From NCBI GenBank assembly GCA_016872675.1, contig VGZG01000020.1:1-50071 (forward strand): a stretch of DNA of 50,071 nt, read 5' to 3'. This DNA is from Planctomycetota bacterium (lineage in GTDB: Bacteria; Planctomycetota; UBA1135; UBA2386). Of this stretch, positions 1-8,485 are shown piece by piece. Each line of letters opens with the position of its first letter. Position 1 is the first letter of the stretch. The position numbers and the translations under genes are program-made. Below the pieces are notes generated by a model that was given only the letters and a program-made list of their open reading frames with translations, made no database searches and had not been told where the DNA came from.

Positions 1-2454
1 TGCGTCCTCGCTGCGGCGGCCGTCGCCCAATCGCCGGCCGAGCCGGTCTTCGTCGGCGCCGCCGCCGGCCCGGGCGTCGCTGCCCCGGCGCTGTGGAGCG
101 ACCGCCCGGCGACGACGTTCGTCGCGGCCTATCCGCTCGGCGACGGCCGCGTGGGGGCTTCGTGGTTCGGCGGCGTCGGACGCGACACCGTCGTGCTCAA
201 CGAGCAGACGATGTGGTCTGGGAGCCCGCAGGACGCCGACCGCCAGGACGCCAAGGCCAACCTGCCCGCCATCACCGCGCTGCTGCGCGCCGGCAAGCAC
301 GCCGAGGCCGAGCGACTGGTCAACGCGACGTTCACCTGCGCCGGCAAGGGCAGCGGCTTCGGCGGCGGCAAGGACGTGCCCTTCGGCTGCTACCAGACGC
401 TCGGCGAACTGCAGATCACCGTGCTCGGCCCCGACGGCGCGCCGCTCGGCGGCGAGGTCCGCGACTACCAGCGCGTGCTCGCGTTCGAAGGCGACGAGGC
501 CGAGCAGCGCGTCGCCTTCACCGACCGCTTCGGCCGCGCCCACGACCGCCGGCTGCGCGTCGACGGCGGCGTGCTGCTGCAACTGCGCGCCGGCGGCGAG
601 CCGCTCGACCTCGACGTCACGGTGGCGCGCGCCGAACGCGCGACGGCAACCGGCGACGGCAACGCGCGCGTCGTGCTGCGCGGCGCGCTGGCCGACGGCC
701 TGGGCGGCGACGGCGTGCGCTTCTGCGCCGCGCTCGAAGCGCAGTGCGAAGGCGGCGCGGTCGCGCGCGACGGCGCGGTGCTGCGCGTGCGCGGCGCGCG
801 CACGGTGTGGCTCGGCGTCGGCGCGATGACCGACTTCGGCGGCCTGGGCAAGCCACGGCTGCCAGCGGACCGCTTCGCGCAGGTGGCGCCGGCCGTGCCG
901 CCGTCGGCGCTGGTGTTCGCGCCGCCGTCGCTGCAGCTGCCGTCGTCGCTCGAACTCGACCTCGGCGGCCATGCGCAGCGCAAGCGCACGACGCTCGAAC
1001 GCATGGTCGCGCTGACGAAGGGCGGCGACGACCCCGACCTGTTCGCGACGTACCTGCGGTTCGCCGACCACCTGCTGCGCGGCAGCTCGCGCGAGGGCGG
1101 CCTGCCCGCCAACCTGCAGGGGCTCTGGGCGCCGGAGACGCAGACGCCGTGGAACGGCGACTACCACCTCAACATCAACGTGCAGATGAACTACTGGGCG
1201 GCGCTGCCGACCGGGCGGTTCGGCGAGCACCTGCCGCTGCTCGACCTCGTCGAGTCGCTGGTCGCGCCCGGATCGCGCACGGCGCAGGCCTACTACGGCG
1301 CGCCCGGTTGGGTCGCGCACACGATCACCAACGTCTGGGGCTTCACGTCGCCGGGCGAGCAGGCGAGCTGGGGTTCGTCGAACACGTGCAGCGGCTGGCT
1401 GTGCCGCCACCTCGCCGAGCACTTCGCGTTCACGCAGGATCCGGAGATCCTCGTGCGCGTCTATCCGACGCTGCGCGACGCGGCGCGCTTCTACCGCGCG
1501 ATCCTGGTGCCGCTCGCCGACGGCGGGCCGCTGGTCACGCCGGTGTCGAACTCGCCGGAGAATGCGTTCCGGACCGCGGATGGGCAGGTCGCCAGCGTCT
1601 GCACGGGGCCGACGATCGACCAGCAGATCGTGCGCGAACTGTTCGGCAACGTCGTCGAGCTGGCGACGCTGTTGGACGTCGACCGCGAGTTGGTGGCCGA
1701 CCTGCGCGACGCGCGCGCCCGGCTGCTGCCGCACCGGATCGGCAAGCACGGCCAGTTGCAGGAGTGGCCCGACGACCACGGCGAGCCCGAGCCGCGCCAC
1801 CGCCACGTCTCGCACCTCTACGGGCTCTATCCGGGCGACCAGATCACCCCGTTCGGCACGCCCGAGCTGGCCGCCGCCGCGCGCGTCACGCTCGAACGGC
1901 GCGGCGACGACGGCACCGGCTGGTCGCTGGCGCACAAGGCGTGCTTCTGGGCGCGGCTGCACGACGGCGACCGCGCGCTCGCGGTCTTGCAGAAGCTGCT
2001 GCGTCCGGTCGGCGTGCCGGGCTTCGAAGGCGGCCACGGCGGCAGCTACGCGAGCCTGCTGTGCGCGCACCCGCCGTTCCAGATCGACGGCAACTTCGGC
2101 GGTGCGGCGGCGATCTGCGAGATGCTGCTGCAGAGCCACCGCGAGCGCGACGGCGAGGACTTCACGCTGCACTTCCTGCCGGCGCTGCCGCAGGCCTGGC
2201 CGCAGGGCTACGTGCGCGGCCTGCGCGCGCGCGGCGCCGTCGAGGTCCTGCACCTGGGCTGGAAGGACGGCGTGCTGGAGCGGGCGTGGCTCGCGCACCA
2301 CGGTTCCCGGCCGCGGGCGCTGCGGCTGCGCCTGCGCGCGCCGATGACGATCACGCGCGACGGCGTCGAAGTGGCGCAACGCGACGGTGGTGGCGGTGTG
2401 GTGGTGGTCGACGCGCCGGCGGGGGCGACGCTGATGGTGGAGCGGAAGCGTTAG
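1..2454 (+). CDS. Alpha-L-fucosidase, glycoside hydrolase family 95 (5' end missing)
   Basis: The frame is open from the first base and begins inside what looks like the end of a signal peptide (VLAAAAVAQ), so the start lies upstream of the window and about 817 residues are visible. GH95 hallmarks are clear. Near the N-terminus there is a W-x5-A-x3-PLGDGRVGA-x-FGGV stretch followed by LNEQTMWSG. The active-site segment YHLNINVQMNYW has two Asn codons at 1171-1173 and 1177-1179 (matching the paired catalytic Asn of characterised GH95 enzymes). The Glu of SPENAF at 1558-1560 is the likely general acid, and the Asp of QIDGNFGG at 2086-2088 the likely assisting residue. The family hydrolyses terminal alpha-1,2-linked L-fucose with inversion. 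Being exported, it probably acts on fucosylated polysaccharide or glycan outside the cytoplasm. Family assignment is firm; substrate is inferred. Confidence 0.93.
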   Translation, partial: CVLAAAAVAQSPAEPVFVGAAAGPGVAAPALWSDRPATTFVAAYPLGDGRVGASWFGGVGRDTVVLNEQTMWSGSPQDADRQDAKANLPAITALLRAGKHAEAERLVNATFTCAGKGSGFGGGKDVPFGCYQTLGELQITVLGPDGAPLGGEVRDYQRVLAFEGDEAEQRVAFTDRFGRAHDRRLRVDGGVLLQLRAGGEPLDLDVTVARAERATATGDGNARVVLRGALADGLGGDGVRFCAALEAQCEGGAVARDGAVLRVRGARTVWLGVGAMTDFGGLGKPRLPADRFAQVAPAVPPSALVFAPPSLQLPSSLELDLGGHAQRKRTTLERMVALTKGGDDPDLFATYLRFADHLLRGSSREGGLPANLQGLWAPETQTPWNGDYHLNINVQMNYWAALPTGRFGEHLPLLDLVESLVAPGSRTAQAYYGAPGWVAHTITNVWGFTSPGEQASWGSSNTCSGWLCRHLAEHFAFTQDPEILVRVYPTLRDAARFYRAILVPLADGGPLVTPVSNSPENAFRTADGQVASVCTGPTIDQQIVRELFGNVVELATLLDVDRELVADLRDARARLLPHRIGKHGQLQEWPDDHGEPEPRHRHVSHLYGLYPGDQITPFGTPELAAAARVTLERRGDDGTGWSLAHKACFWARLHDGDRALAVLQKLLRPVGVPGFEGGHGGSYASLLCAHPPFQIDGNFGGAAAICEMLLQSHRERDGEDFTLHFLPALPQAWPQGYVRGLRARGAVEVLHLGWKDGVLERAWLAHHGSRPRALRLRLRAPMTITRDGVEVAQRDGGGGVVVVDAPAGATLMVERKR

Positions 2455-2493
2455 GCGGCGCGGCCGCCGCTTCTGCGCGCCGCGCGCCCTTGG

Positions 2494-2499
2494 TACCCT
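2494..2499 (+). promoter_or_regulatory. Putative -10 element (TGG-TACCCT)
   Basis: TACCCT preceded by TGG lies 25 bases before the ATG of the repeat-protein gene at 2525. The same spacing and an almost identical TGG-TACTTT sequence precede the gene at 41326. No convincing -35 hexamer is visible. The assignment rests on recurrence of TAnnnT upstream of several genes and of the tRNA. Confidence 0.4.
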
Positions 2500-2524
2500 G
2501 TGCGGCCCCTCTCCCGCCTCGCAC

Positions 2525-4999
2525 ATGACCATGAATCGCCACGAGCTCCCGCGCAACAAGCCTGCGCGCAACGCCAAGGACGAGATCGCCGACGACCTGC
2601 CGACGTTGGAGCCGGTCGCCGACGACCTGCCGACGCTGACGCCGGCGGACGACGACCTGCCGACGCTCGAGCCGATCGCCGACGCCGCGGCGCCGGAGCC
2701 GAAGGGGCCGGTGCAGGTCGCGTGCCTGCCGGCCGAGGGCGGCTTCGACGTCGTGCTGCAGGTCGACGTCGCCGACATGGACAAGAAGGCGGTCGCCGAC
2801 GCGGTGAAGGCGCCGCTCGCGCGCGCCTGCACGATGGAGTCCGGCAAGTTGCGCCACCGCAAGGCGCTCGTCCGCTTCGGCGGCGAGGCGATCATCGGCA
2901 GCGCGGCGAAGGAACTCGTCGCCGAGACGCTGAAGGCGCACAAGCCGCTGCTCGTGATCGTGCGCCGCGGCATGGGCGACGAGACGGTCGCGCAGGGCAA
3001 GCTGCCGGAGGTCGCGGTGACGACCAGCGAGCAGGCCGGCGTCACCAAGGTCGACGTCGCCACCGGCGAACTCGACGCCGCCGACCTCGCGCTGGCGCTG
3101 CAGCCGCACCACGCCGCCCTGCGCGCCGCGGCTACGGGCAAGCGCGTGCGCCTTGCCTTCACCGGCAAGATCCGTCCGGACGCGGCGCTGCGCGGCGAAC
3201 TCGCCGCCCTGCTACAGGCAGCCGGCGCCCGCGCCGCCGCGATCGGCGAGCGCGTGCTGTTCGACAAGGACCTGACCGACCGCGTGCGCGCGGCGGCGGA
3301 GGGCGCCCGCGCGCGGATCGCCGTGCAGTGCGCCGACGCCGACGAGACGACCCTCGACGCGCTGGAACTCGCGCTGCCCGAACACGCCGCGCTGTGCCAG
3401 GGCAAGGTCGTGCGCTTCGACATGTCGACGCCGGCCGCGGCACCGCGGGCGCGCTGCCTCGACTGGGCGCGTGAGCACGGCGCCGTTCGCGTCGACTTCG
3501 GCGACGAAATCGCATGGCCGCCGCTCGTCGCGCTGGTCGCCGGCGCCGAGGTCGCGCTGCGCCTGCAGGCCAACGGCCGCACGCCGACGCAGACGCTGGC
3601 GGCGCTCGTGGCCGAGGCGTCGGCGCACGCCGCCGCCTGCAAGGGCAATGCGGTACTGCTCGACTGGCCGGCCGGGTTTTCGCTCGACGCCGCCGCTGGC
3701 AAGGCGCTCTGCGAGGTCGTCGGCGTGCTGCAGCCCAAGACGTTGGTGTGCAGCTTCGGCGGCGAGCAGCGCGAGCCGTTCGTGCCCGACCCATGCGCAT
3801 TTGCCCAGGACGGCGAGGCGACGACGGTGACGCTCGACAGCGAGGCCGGCAAGCCGGTCGAGCTGCAGCGCGCGATCGACCGCCGTCTGCCCGGCAAGGC
3901 CAAGGAGCTGCGCGGCAAGGCCGTGCGCGTTCAGGTCGCCGGCGGCGGCGCGCTCTCGCGCACGCTGCTGCGCGGCGTCTGCGCGACGTTCGAGCAGGCC
4001 GGCGTCGGCCGCCTGGAACTCGCCGACAGCAACGGCGTCGACGTGCTCGTGCCGCCGATGCTCACCGTGCACAAGCAACCCGACGGCCTGCGCCTCGCCG
4101 CCCGCACCGACGGTCGGGACGAGGCGCAGCAGAAGAAGGCGATCGCGCGCGAACTCGACGCCGCCGGCGTGCAGCCGGGCGCCGTCGTGGCCATCACCGT
4201 GTCCGCGGCGACCGACGCGCTCGTCGCGGCCGTGCTCGCCAAGGGCGCTGCGCGCGTCGTGCTCGACGGCGACGCGCCGGTGCAGGTGCACCCGCCGCTG
4301 CTGGGCGCGCCCGACAAGACGGGCGCCGCCGTGCGCGTGGTCGTCACCCCCGGCGGCGACGACGCAATGGTCGGTCGTCAGCTCGACCGTGAGCTGCCGA
4401 AGCTCGTCGCCGCGCTGCCGGCGCTGGCCAACGCGACCGCGACGATGGTCTGGTCCGGCGGCGACGCCGCGTCGCCGGGCGTCGCGCGGCTGGTCGCCGC
4501 GTTCGTCGACAAGCAGGCCGCGAAGGTCCTGTTCGATCGCGGCGACGGCAAGCCACAGCAGTTGCACCCGGTCCCGCAGGTCGCGCCGTCGGCGCCGGCC
4601 GCGGCGGAGCTCCCGACGTTGCCGCTCGCCGGTCCGTCCATGCTGCAGTTGCTGGCGCGTCGCGACGACGGCGCGCTGCCGATGGTCGTCGTCGGCGTGC
4701 CCGCCGGCACCGATGCGGCGCACGTCGCCGCCGTCGAGGCCGACGTGCAGCGCCACCTGCCGCGCTTCCACGGCCGCGCCGTGCTGCTGGTTCTGCGCGC
4801 TGGCGGCCAGGACGTGCCGGTGCGCCGCATCGATCCGATGGTCGAGATGCTGCGCCGCACGGTGCCGACGACGGCGGCGGCGACGCTGGTCTTCCGCGGG
4901 TCGGACAACCAGGGCCGACCGCACTTCCAGGCGTTGCACTCGCGCGTCGATACACTGGCGGCTGGCGTGACCTTCGCTGACCCGCGGGCGCGTCGGTGA
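2525..4999 (+). CDS. Unrecognised protein made of about eight tandem alpha/beta repeats
   Basis: I do not recognise this 824-residue protein. The start at 2525 is followed by a second ATG at 2531; either may be used. Residues 24-50 hold three copies of the acidic motif DDLPTLEP/TP, and a related ELPTLP recurs near 695. From about residue 74 to 804 the chain appears to be about eight degenerate repeats of 75-95 residues (roughly 74-168, 171-258, 262-333, 334-420, 430-511, 519-592, 600-683, 708-804). A repeat typically has a strand, a helix ending in LP or similar, a G-K-x-V-R/L-type strand, a second helix ending in AGA/GAA, and a strand resembling RVxFDxG that often ends in V-x-PP. There is no signal peptide and no membrane segment, so it is probably cytoplasmic. 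A putative promoter precedes it and a hairpin follows, so it is probably monocistronic. Function unknown. Confidence 0.75.
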   Translation: MTMNRHELPRNKPARNAKDEIADDLPTLEPVADDLPTLTPADDDLPTLEPIADAAAPEPKGPVQVACLPAEGGFDVVLQVDVADMDKKAVADAVKAPLARACTMESGKLRHRKALVRFGGEAIIGSAAKELVAETLKAHKPLLVIVRRGMGDETVAQGKLPEVAVTTSEQAGVTKVDVATGELDAADLALALQPHHAALRAAATGKRVRLAFTGKIRPDAALRGELAALLQAAGARAAAIGERVLFDKDLTDRVRAAAEGARARIAVQCADADETTLDALELALPEHAALCQGKVVRFDMSTPAAAPRARCLDWAREHGAVRVDFGDEIAWPPLVALVAGAEVALRLQANGRTPTQTLAALVAEASAHAAACKGNAVLLDWPAGFSLDAAAGKALCEVVGVLQPKTLVCSFGGEQREPFVPDPCAFAQDGEATTVTLDSEAGKPVELQRAIDRRLPGKAKELRGKAVRVQVAGGGALSRTLLRGVCATFEQAGVGRLELADSNGVDVLVPPMLTVHKQPDGLRLAARTDGRDEAQQKKAIARELDAAGVQPGAVVAITVSAATDALVAAVLAKGAARVVLDGDAPVQVHPPLLGAPDKTGAAVRVVVTPGGDDAMVGRQLDRELPKLVAALPALANATATMVWSGGDAASPGVARLVAAFVDKQAAKVLFDRGDGKPQQLHPVPQVAPSAPAAAELPTLPLAGPSMLQLLARRDDGALPMVVVGVPAGTDAAHVAAVEADVQRHLPRFHGRAVLLVLRAGGQDVPVRRIDPMVEMLRRTVPTTAAATLVFRGSDNQGRPHFQALHSRVDTLAAGVTFADPRARR

Positions 5000-5031
5000 G
5001 TTGGGCGCAGCCATCGGTCGCGCCTGCGTCG

Positions 5032-5052
5032 GGGTTGCGTTCGCAGCAACCC
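5032..5052 (+). terminator. Hairpin after the repeat-protein gene
   Basis: A perfect 7-bp stem GGGTTGC/GCAACCC with loop GTTCGCA starts 32 bases after the stop at 4999. No T-run follows, as with most putative terminators in this window. Confidence 0.4.
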
Positions 5053-5091
5053 GCGCGTGACATCTGACGATCTCCCGCCGTTTCCGCGCCG

Positions 5092-6027
5092 ATGGACACC
5101 AATCGCTTGTTCGTGCCGCGCGACGCTGAGTTGCGACGCCTTGCTGAGCGCATCCATGACGAGCGTCCCGACCTGCGCGCGGCCTTCCCGGTCGCCGACG
5201 GCACGGCCTTCTGGCAGTGGCTTGGCACGCATGGCCGCCTCGAGTACCACGAGGTGGCGCAACGTCTGCTGCCCGTGCCGCCGGAGGGCTTGCGCGCCAC
5301 CGGCTGCGGCGGTGACACGGTTGCGACGCACCTCTACACCGGCGCCGAGGACTGCAAGATGCTGCTCGAACTAGCCGGGCTCTTCGGCGATGGCCCGGTG
5401 GCGTCGATCCGCTCAGTGCTCGACTTCGGCTGCGGCTGTGGCCGCGCGCTGCGCTGGTTCGCGCAAGCCCTGCCCGACGCGGCGTTGCACGGTGTCGACG
5501 TGCGCAAGGCATCGATCGATTGGTGCGCCGCGTGCCTGCCTGGGCATTACGTCTGCACCGGCATTCGCCCGCCGCTGCCGTTCCCCGATGCGTCGTTCGA
5601 CCTTGTCTACGCCCTGTCGGTCTTCAGCCATCTTAACCTGGATCAGCAGCACGCGTGGATGCGCGAACTGGTACGCGTGACCAAGCCGGACGGACTAGTT
5701 TTGGCGTCGACGCACGGCGCGTTCGCGGCGGCGATGTGCGCGCGCAGCAGGGAGCACCAGCAACTGCTGCAGATCGACGCGGCGGACGCGCGCGCGATCG
5801 TGCGCGCGCTGGCGACGGAGCCGTTCGTCCACCGCGTGCTGCCTGCAGCGATCCGCGCCAGCGCCGATGGTGTCGCGGACGACTACGGTCAGGCGTTCTT
5901 CGGCGACGCGTTCGCGCGCGGCGCCTTCGCCGCCTTCGCCGATTACCTCGGCGGCGTGCCGTGCGCGCTCAACTTGTTCCAGGACATGCACGCCTGGCGC
6001 CCGCGCCGCGGGTCAGCGCGGCCATAG
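5092..6027 (+). CDS. SAM-dependent methyltransferase, type 11 class
   Basis: This 311-residue protein carries a class I Rossmann methyltransferase core in its middle third. VLDFGCGCGRALRWF is motif I (glycine-rich SAM loop) and HGVDVRKASIDW the following acidic strand (motif II). The segment PLPFPDASFDLVYALSVFSHL corresponds to the motif III/IV region of Methyltransf_11 proteins. The N-terminal 100 residues are unassigned and may recognise the substrate. The substrate cannot be read from sequence. The gene stands alone on this strand and its 3' end overlaps the convergent DTW gene by 15 bases. Third-position use looks slightly less GC-extreme than in neighbours (for example CTT, ACT and TTT codons), which could indicate later acquisition, but I did not quantify this. 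Confidence 0.85.
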   Translation: MDTNRLFVPRDAELRRLAERIHDERPDLRAAFPVADGTAFWQWLGTHGRLEYHEVAQRLLPVPPEGLRATGCGGDTVATHLYTGAEDCKMLLELAGLFGDGPVASIRSVLDFGCGCGRALRWFAQALPDAALHGVDVRKASIDWCAACLPGHYVCTGIRPPLPFPDASFDLVYALSVFSHLNLDQQHAWMRELVRVTKPDGLVLASTHGAFAAAMCARSREHQQLLQIDAADARAIVRALATEPFVHRVLPAAIRASADGVADDYGQAFFGDAFARGAFAAFADYLGGVPCALNLFQDMHAWRPRRGSARP

Positions 6028-7200
6028 CCCCGCCAGCGCCGCCTGCTTGCCGCGCAGCCAGCGCGCGATCGCGATGGCGTTGCCCAGCCGTGCGTTGGCG
6101 CGGCCGCGCACCGGCACGGCCGCCGGCTGCAGGCCTTGCGCGGCGAGCGCGTCTTCGAGCAGGCCGGCGCTGTGGTTGATGCAGTTGCAGTAGTTGACCT
6201 TGAGCGCCGTGGTCGCCGTGCCGCGCGGCAGCATCGCCTCGCCCCAGTCGAGCGTCGTGCGCGTCCACGCCGCCACCGGCGCGCCGTCGCCGAGCCACGC
6301 CGCGAAGCGCGCCGCGGCCGCTGCGTGCGGCTCGCCGTCGGCGAGGTCGGCGAGCGACAGGCCCATGTGGCCGAGGTGGTGGTCGACCGGGGCGGGTTCG
6401 CCCGGCTGCACGAGGGTTTCGAAGACTTCGCCCGCGTCGCCATCGAGGCGCGCCGCGACCCAGTGCACGATGCGCCGCGTCGCCGCCGGATCGCCGCCCG
6501 GCAGCGCCGACTCGGCGTAGACCACCGCGAGGCGTCGGTCGGCGAGCAGGGGTGAGAGGGCGCGCGACGGCCGCTGGCGCGTCTCCTTGCGCCGGCCGAA
6601 GCGCTCGACCACGGCGGTGTGCGCGATCTGGCGGTCGATCATGCGATCGAACGCGGTGATCAGTTCATCGAGCCGCGTGTGCTCGGGCTCGAGCACGCGC
6701 AGCGCTTCGACGATGGCTTCGAGCGTCGAGACGTAGTCGGCGCGCGGCTCGCGGCGGATGCGGTAGCGGCTTGGCTGGGCCGGCTGCAGGCGGGCGTGCG
6801 GCAGCGCCCGCAGCCAGCCGTTCTCGCGGTACAAGCGCTTGGCGTGCGCCCAGGTGCCGTCGATCGCGACCAGCGTCGACGGCATGCGGTCGCGCGGCAA
6901 CTCATCGAGCAGCGGCGCGTCGGGCGACGGGTACAGCACCGCCGTGTCAGGTGGCAGGTCGAGCTTCTGTTCGAGCGTGCCGGTGAAGCCTGACCACGGC
7001 ACATGCACCTCGGAGTTGGGCATCATCAGTCGCACGAGCCGCGCCGTGCCGAACGGGTGCGTGCGCTCGTGCGGGTGCTGCAGGATGACGATGCGCGTGC
7101 GCGTCGGCACGGACGGTAGGTCGGCGCAGTGACAGAGGCGCTCCGGCCGCAGGCAGCGGTAGCAGCGGCCGCGCCGCAGCTCGGTCTCGGCGGGAGTCAC
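6013..7200 (-). CDS. DTW-domain tRNA aminocarboxypropyltransferase-like protein with exonuclease-like C-terminal domain
   Basis: Residues 10-205 are a DTW domain. The Cys cluster is CYRCLRPERLCHC (C13, C16, C23, C25), followed by a conserved LQHPHE-x-THPFGTARL stretch and the signature DGTW at 113-116. DTW proteins such as TapT install 3-amino-3-carboxypropyl on tRNA uridine using SAM, so the first half is probably a tRNA-modifying enzyme. Residues 221-394 are extra and look like a DEDDh 3'-5' exonuclease fold. They run RRLAVVYAES, then RIVHWVAARLDG, then VFETLVQPGEPAP, HHLGHMGL and AAWLGDGAPVAAW. The catalytic residues are lost: Y-A-E replaces D-x-E, and the C-terminal H-x4-D helix is replaced by RANARLGNAIAIARWL. 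I infer a non-catalytic, perhaps RNA-binding, module. The gene overlaps the convergent methyltransferase by 15 bases. Confidence 0.87.
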   Translation of the reverse strand: MTPAETELRRGRCYRCLRPERLCHCADLPSVPTRTRIVILQHPHERTHPFGTARLVRLMMPNSEVHVPWSGFTGTLEQKLDLPPDTAVLYPSPDAPLLDELPRDRMPSTLVAIDGTWAHAKRLYRENGWLRALPHARLQPAQPSRYRIRREPRADYVSTLEAIVEALRVLEPEHTRLDELITAFDRMIDRQIAHTAVVERFGRRKETRQRPSRALSPLLADRRLAVVYAESALPGGDPAATRRIVHWVAARLDGDAGEVFETLVQPGEPAPVDHHLGHMGLSLADLADGEPHAAAAARFAAWLGDGAPVAAWTRTTLDWGEAMLPRGTATTALKVNYCNCINHSAGLLEDALAAQGLQPAAVPVRGRANARLGNAIAIARWLRGKQAALAGLWPR

Positions 7201-7209
7201 GCGTTGGTT

Positions 7210-7515
7210 CTAGCCCTTCGTCCGCGCGCGCGCACGGGCGGCGCGCAGCAGCGCCGGCGGCAGGCCGTCGCGCGCGATGCGTTCCTTCTGCGCTTTGGGC
7301 AGTCGCTTGATGCGCGCTTCGACGCGCAGCGCAAGGCCAACTGCGCCGACCGGTGCGGCGAACACGAGCGCTAGTCGGCCGCGGCCGCGCAGCGCCTTGG
7401 CGCCGCTGCCGTCCTGGTGTTGAGCCAGCCGCGCTTCGACGTCGCGGGCGATGCCGCAGTACAAGGCGCCGCCGGCGGTGCGTACGAGGTAAACGTGCCA
7501 GCGGGCGCGCGCCAT
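7210..7515 (-). CDS. GIY-YIG nuclease-like protein (YhbQ/UPF0213 type)
   Basis: This small protein of 101 residues starts MARARWHVYLVRT. It has the compact GIY-YIG pattern: VYLV in place of GIY, then YCGIA in place of YIG, about ten residues apart. These are followed by DVEARLAQH carrying the conserved Arg, and by LALRVEARIKRLPKAQKERI carrying the catalytic Glu helix. The length matches the single-domain YhbQ family, thought to act on nucleic acids, with poorly defined roles. I place the start at 7515 because the ATG overlaps the TGA of the upstream mobA-like gene (TGATG on the minus strand), which implies translational coupling. The same frame stays open upstream, but that part is low-complexity Arg-rich sequence and is not the gene. 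Confidence 0.88.
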   Translation of the reverse strand: MARARWHVYLVRTAGGALYCGIARDVEARLAQHQDGSGAKALRGRGRLALVFAAPVGAVGLALRVEARIKRLPKAQKERIARDGLPPALLRAARARARTKG

Positions 7516-8141
7516 CACGCCTGCTCCTGCCGCCGCGCCGCTTCGTAGTCCGCCGCAGTGTCGACGTCGCAGAGCGCGCGTAGCTCCGGATCGAACACGC
7601 GCAGCGCCGCCGCGGGCACGCGCGCGGCGGCGTCGGCGAGCGCGCTCGGTCCGGCGTCGCCGGCGGCGAGCAGTGCGTCGATGCGTGGCAGGCAGCGCAG
7701 CCGGTAGACCGCGCACAGCGGCTCGACCCGGCCGTCGACATCTGGCATCGCCGCCTCGGCGTCGCCCAGCCGCTCGGCGAGCCCGCGCGCGAACGCGGCG
7801 TCGACGAACGGATGGTCGCAGGCGACGACGAAGGCCGCGTCGACGGACGCAAAACCGTGCGCGGCGAGCCGGCGCAGGCCGGCGGCGACGCCGGCGAGCG
7901 GGCCGCGGCCGGGCGCGTCATCGTGCGTTCGCAGCACGGCGGCCGGCAGCGGCGGCAGTGGTTGCCGCGCGTCGCGGGCGACGACGACGACAGGTTCGCA
8001 CGCCGGCGCCAGCGCCGTCGCGATGCGCGTCAGCAGCGGCGCGCCGGCGAACGGCAGCGCTTCCTTCGGACGCCCCATGCGCGCGCTGCGTCCGCCTGCC
8101 AGAATGATCGCGCCGAGCCGCATACGCTCCTTGTCCGGCAT
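7515..8141 (-). CDS. mobA: MobA-like nucleotidyltransferase (molybdenum cofactor guanylyltransferase)
   Basis: This 208-residue protein opens with IILAGGRSARMGRPKEALPF, the nucleotide-binding signature of the MobA/GlmU-like NTP transferase fold. It is followed by GRGPLAGVAAGL, VVACDHPFV (the metal-binding Asp region) and EPLCAVYR. In MobA the reaction attaches GMP from GTP to molybdopterin to make Mo-bis-MGD cofactor. Related proteins transfer other nucleotides, for example MocA with CTP. The start at 8141 gives MPDKER before the conserved core; an internal ATG at 8123 (MRLGAII) would match the usual family length slightly better. It is coupled to the downstream GIY-YIG gene, which has no obvious link to molybdenum, and no other Moco gene is present in the window. 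Confidence 0.87.
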   Translation of the reverse strand: MPDKERMRLGAIILAGGRSARMGRPKEALPFAGAPLLTRIATALAPACEPVVVVARDARQPLPPLPAAVLRTHDDAPGRGPLAGVAAGLRRLAAHGFASVDAAFVVACDHPFVDAAFARGLAERLGDAEAAMPDVDGRVEPLCAVYRLRCLPRIDALLAAGDAGPSALADAAARVPAAALRVFDPELRALCDVDTAADYEAARRQEQA

Positions 8142-8173
8142 CGCCCGGGTCGGAGCAAGCGGCGACCCGACTC

Positions 8174-8485
8174 ATGCAGCAGCCGACTCCCCGCAAGGCC
8201 GATCTCGTCTCGCCGTACGTCTTCCGCATCGAGTGGAAGGACGGCGCCGTCTCCGACTACAAGGCGCGCGACCTGCGGCTTGCCTGCCCGTGCGCGCAGT
8301 GCATCGAGGAAGGCACCGGCCGCGCGATCCTCGACCCGCGCACCGTCAAGGACGACATCCTGCTGTTCGGCGCCGAGTTGGTCGGCCGCTACGGCCTGTC
8401 GTTCTTCTGGAGCGACGGCCACAAGACCGGCATTTTCGCGTGGCCGCGCCTGCGCGAACTCGCTGGCCTCGGGACGGGCGCGTGA
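8174..8485 (+). CDS. DUF971 domain protein
   Basis: This 103-residue protein matches the DUF971 family, equivalent to the N-terminal domain of gamma-butyrobetaine hydroxylase. The core has the FRIEWKDG-x-VSDY opening, the cysteine pair LACPCAQCIEE, and the closing GRYGLSFFWSDGHKTGIFAWPRLREL. The domain commonly binds a metal through Cys/His residues and sometimes occurs beside Fe-S assembly ATPases. Here it stands alone as a small cytoplasmic protein of unknown role. It is divergent from mobA with 32 bases between the starts. Its TGA overlaps the GTG of the next gene by the GTGA arrangement, suggesting that the two are co-translated. Confidence 0.88.
   Translation: MQQPTPRKADLVSPYVFRIEWKDGAVSDYKARDLRLACPCAQCIEEGTGRAILDPRTVKDDILLFGAELVGRYGLSFFWSDGHKTGIFAWPRLRELAGLGTGA

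Noticed and set aside
7516-7716. Longer N-terminus for the GIY-YIG protein
   Set aside because: The extra 67 residues are mostly Arg and Ala and lie over mobA; family length and the overlap with the mobA stop support the start at 7515.
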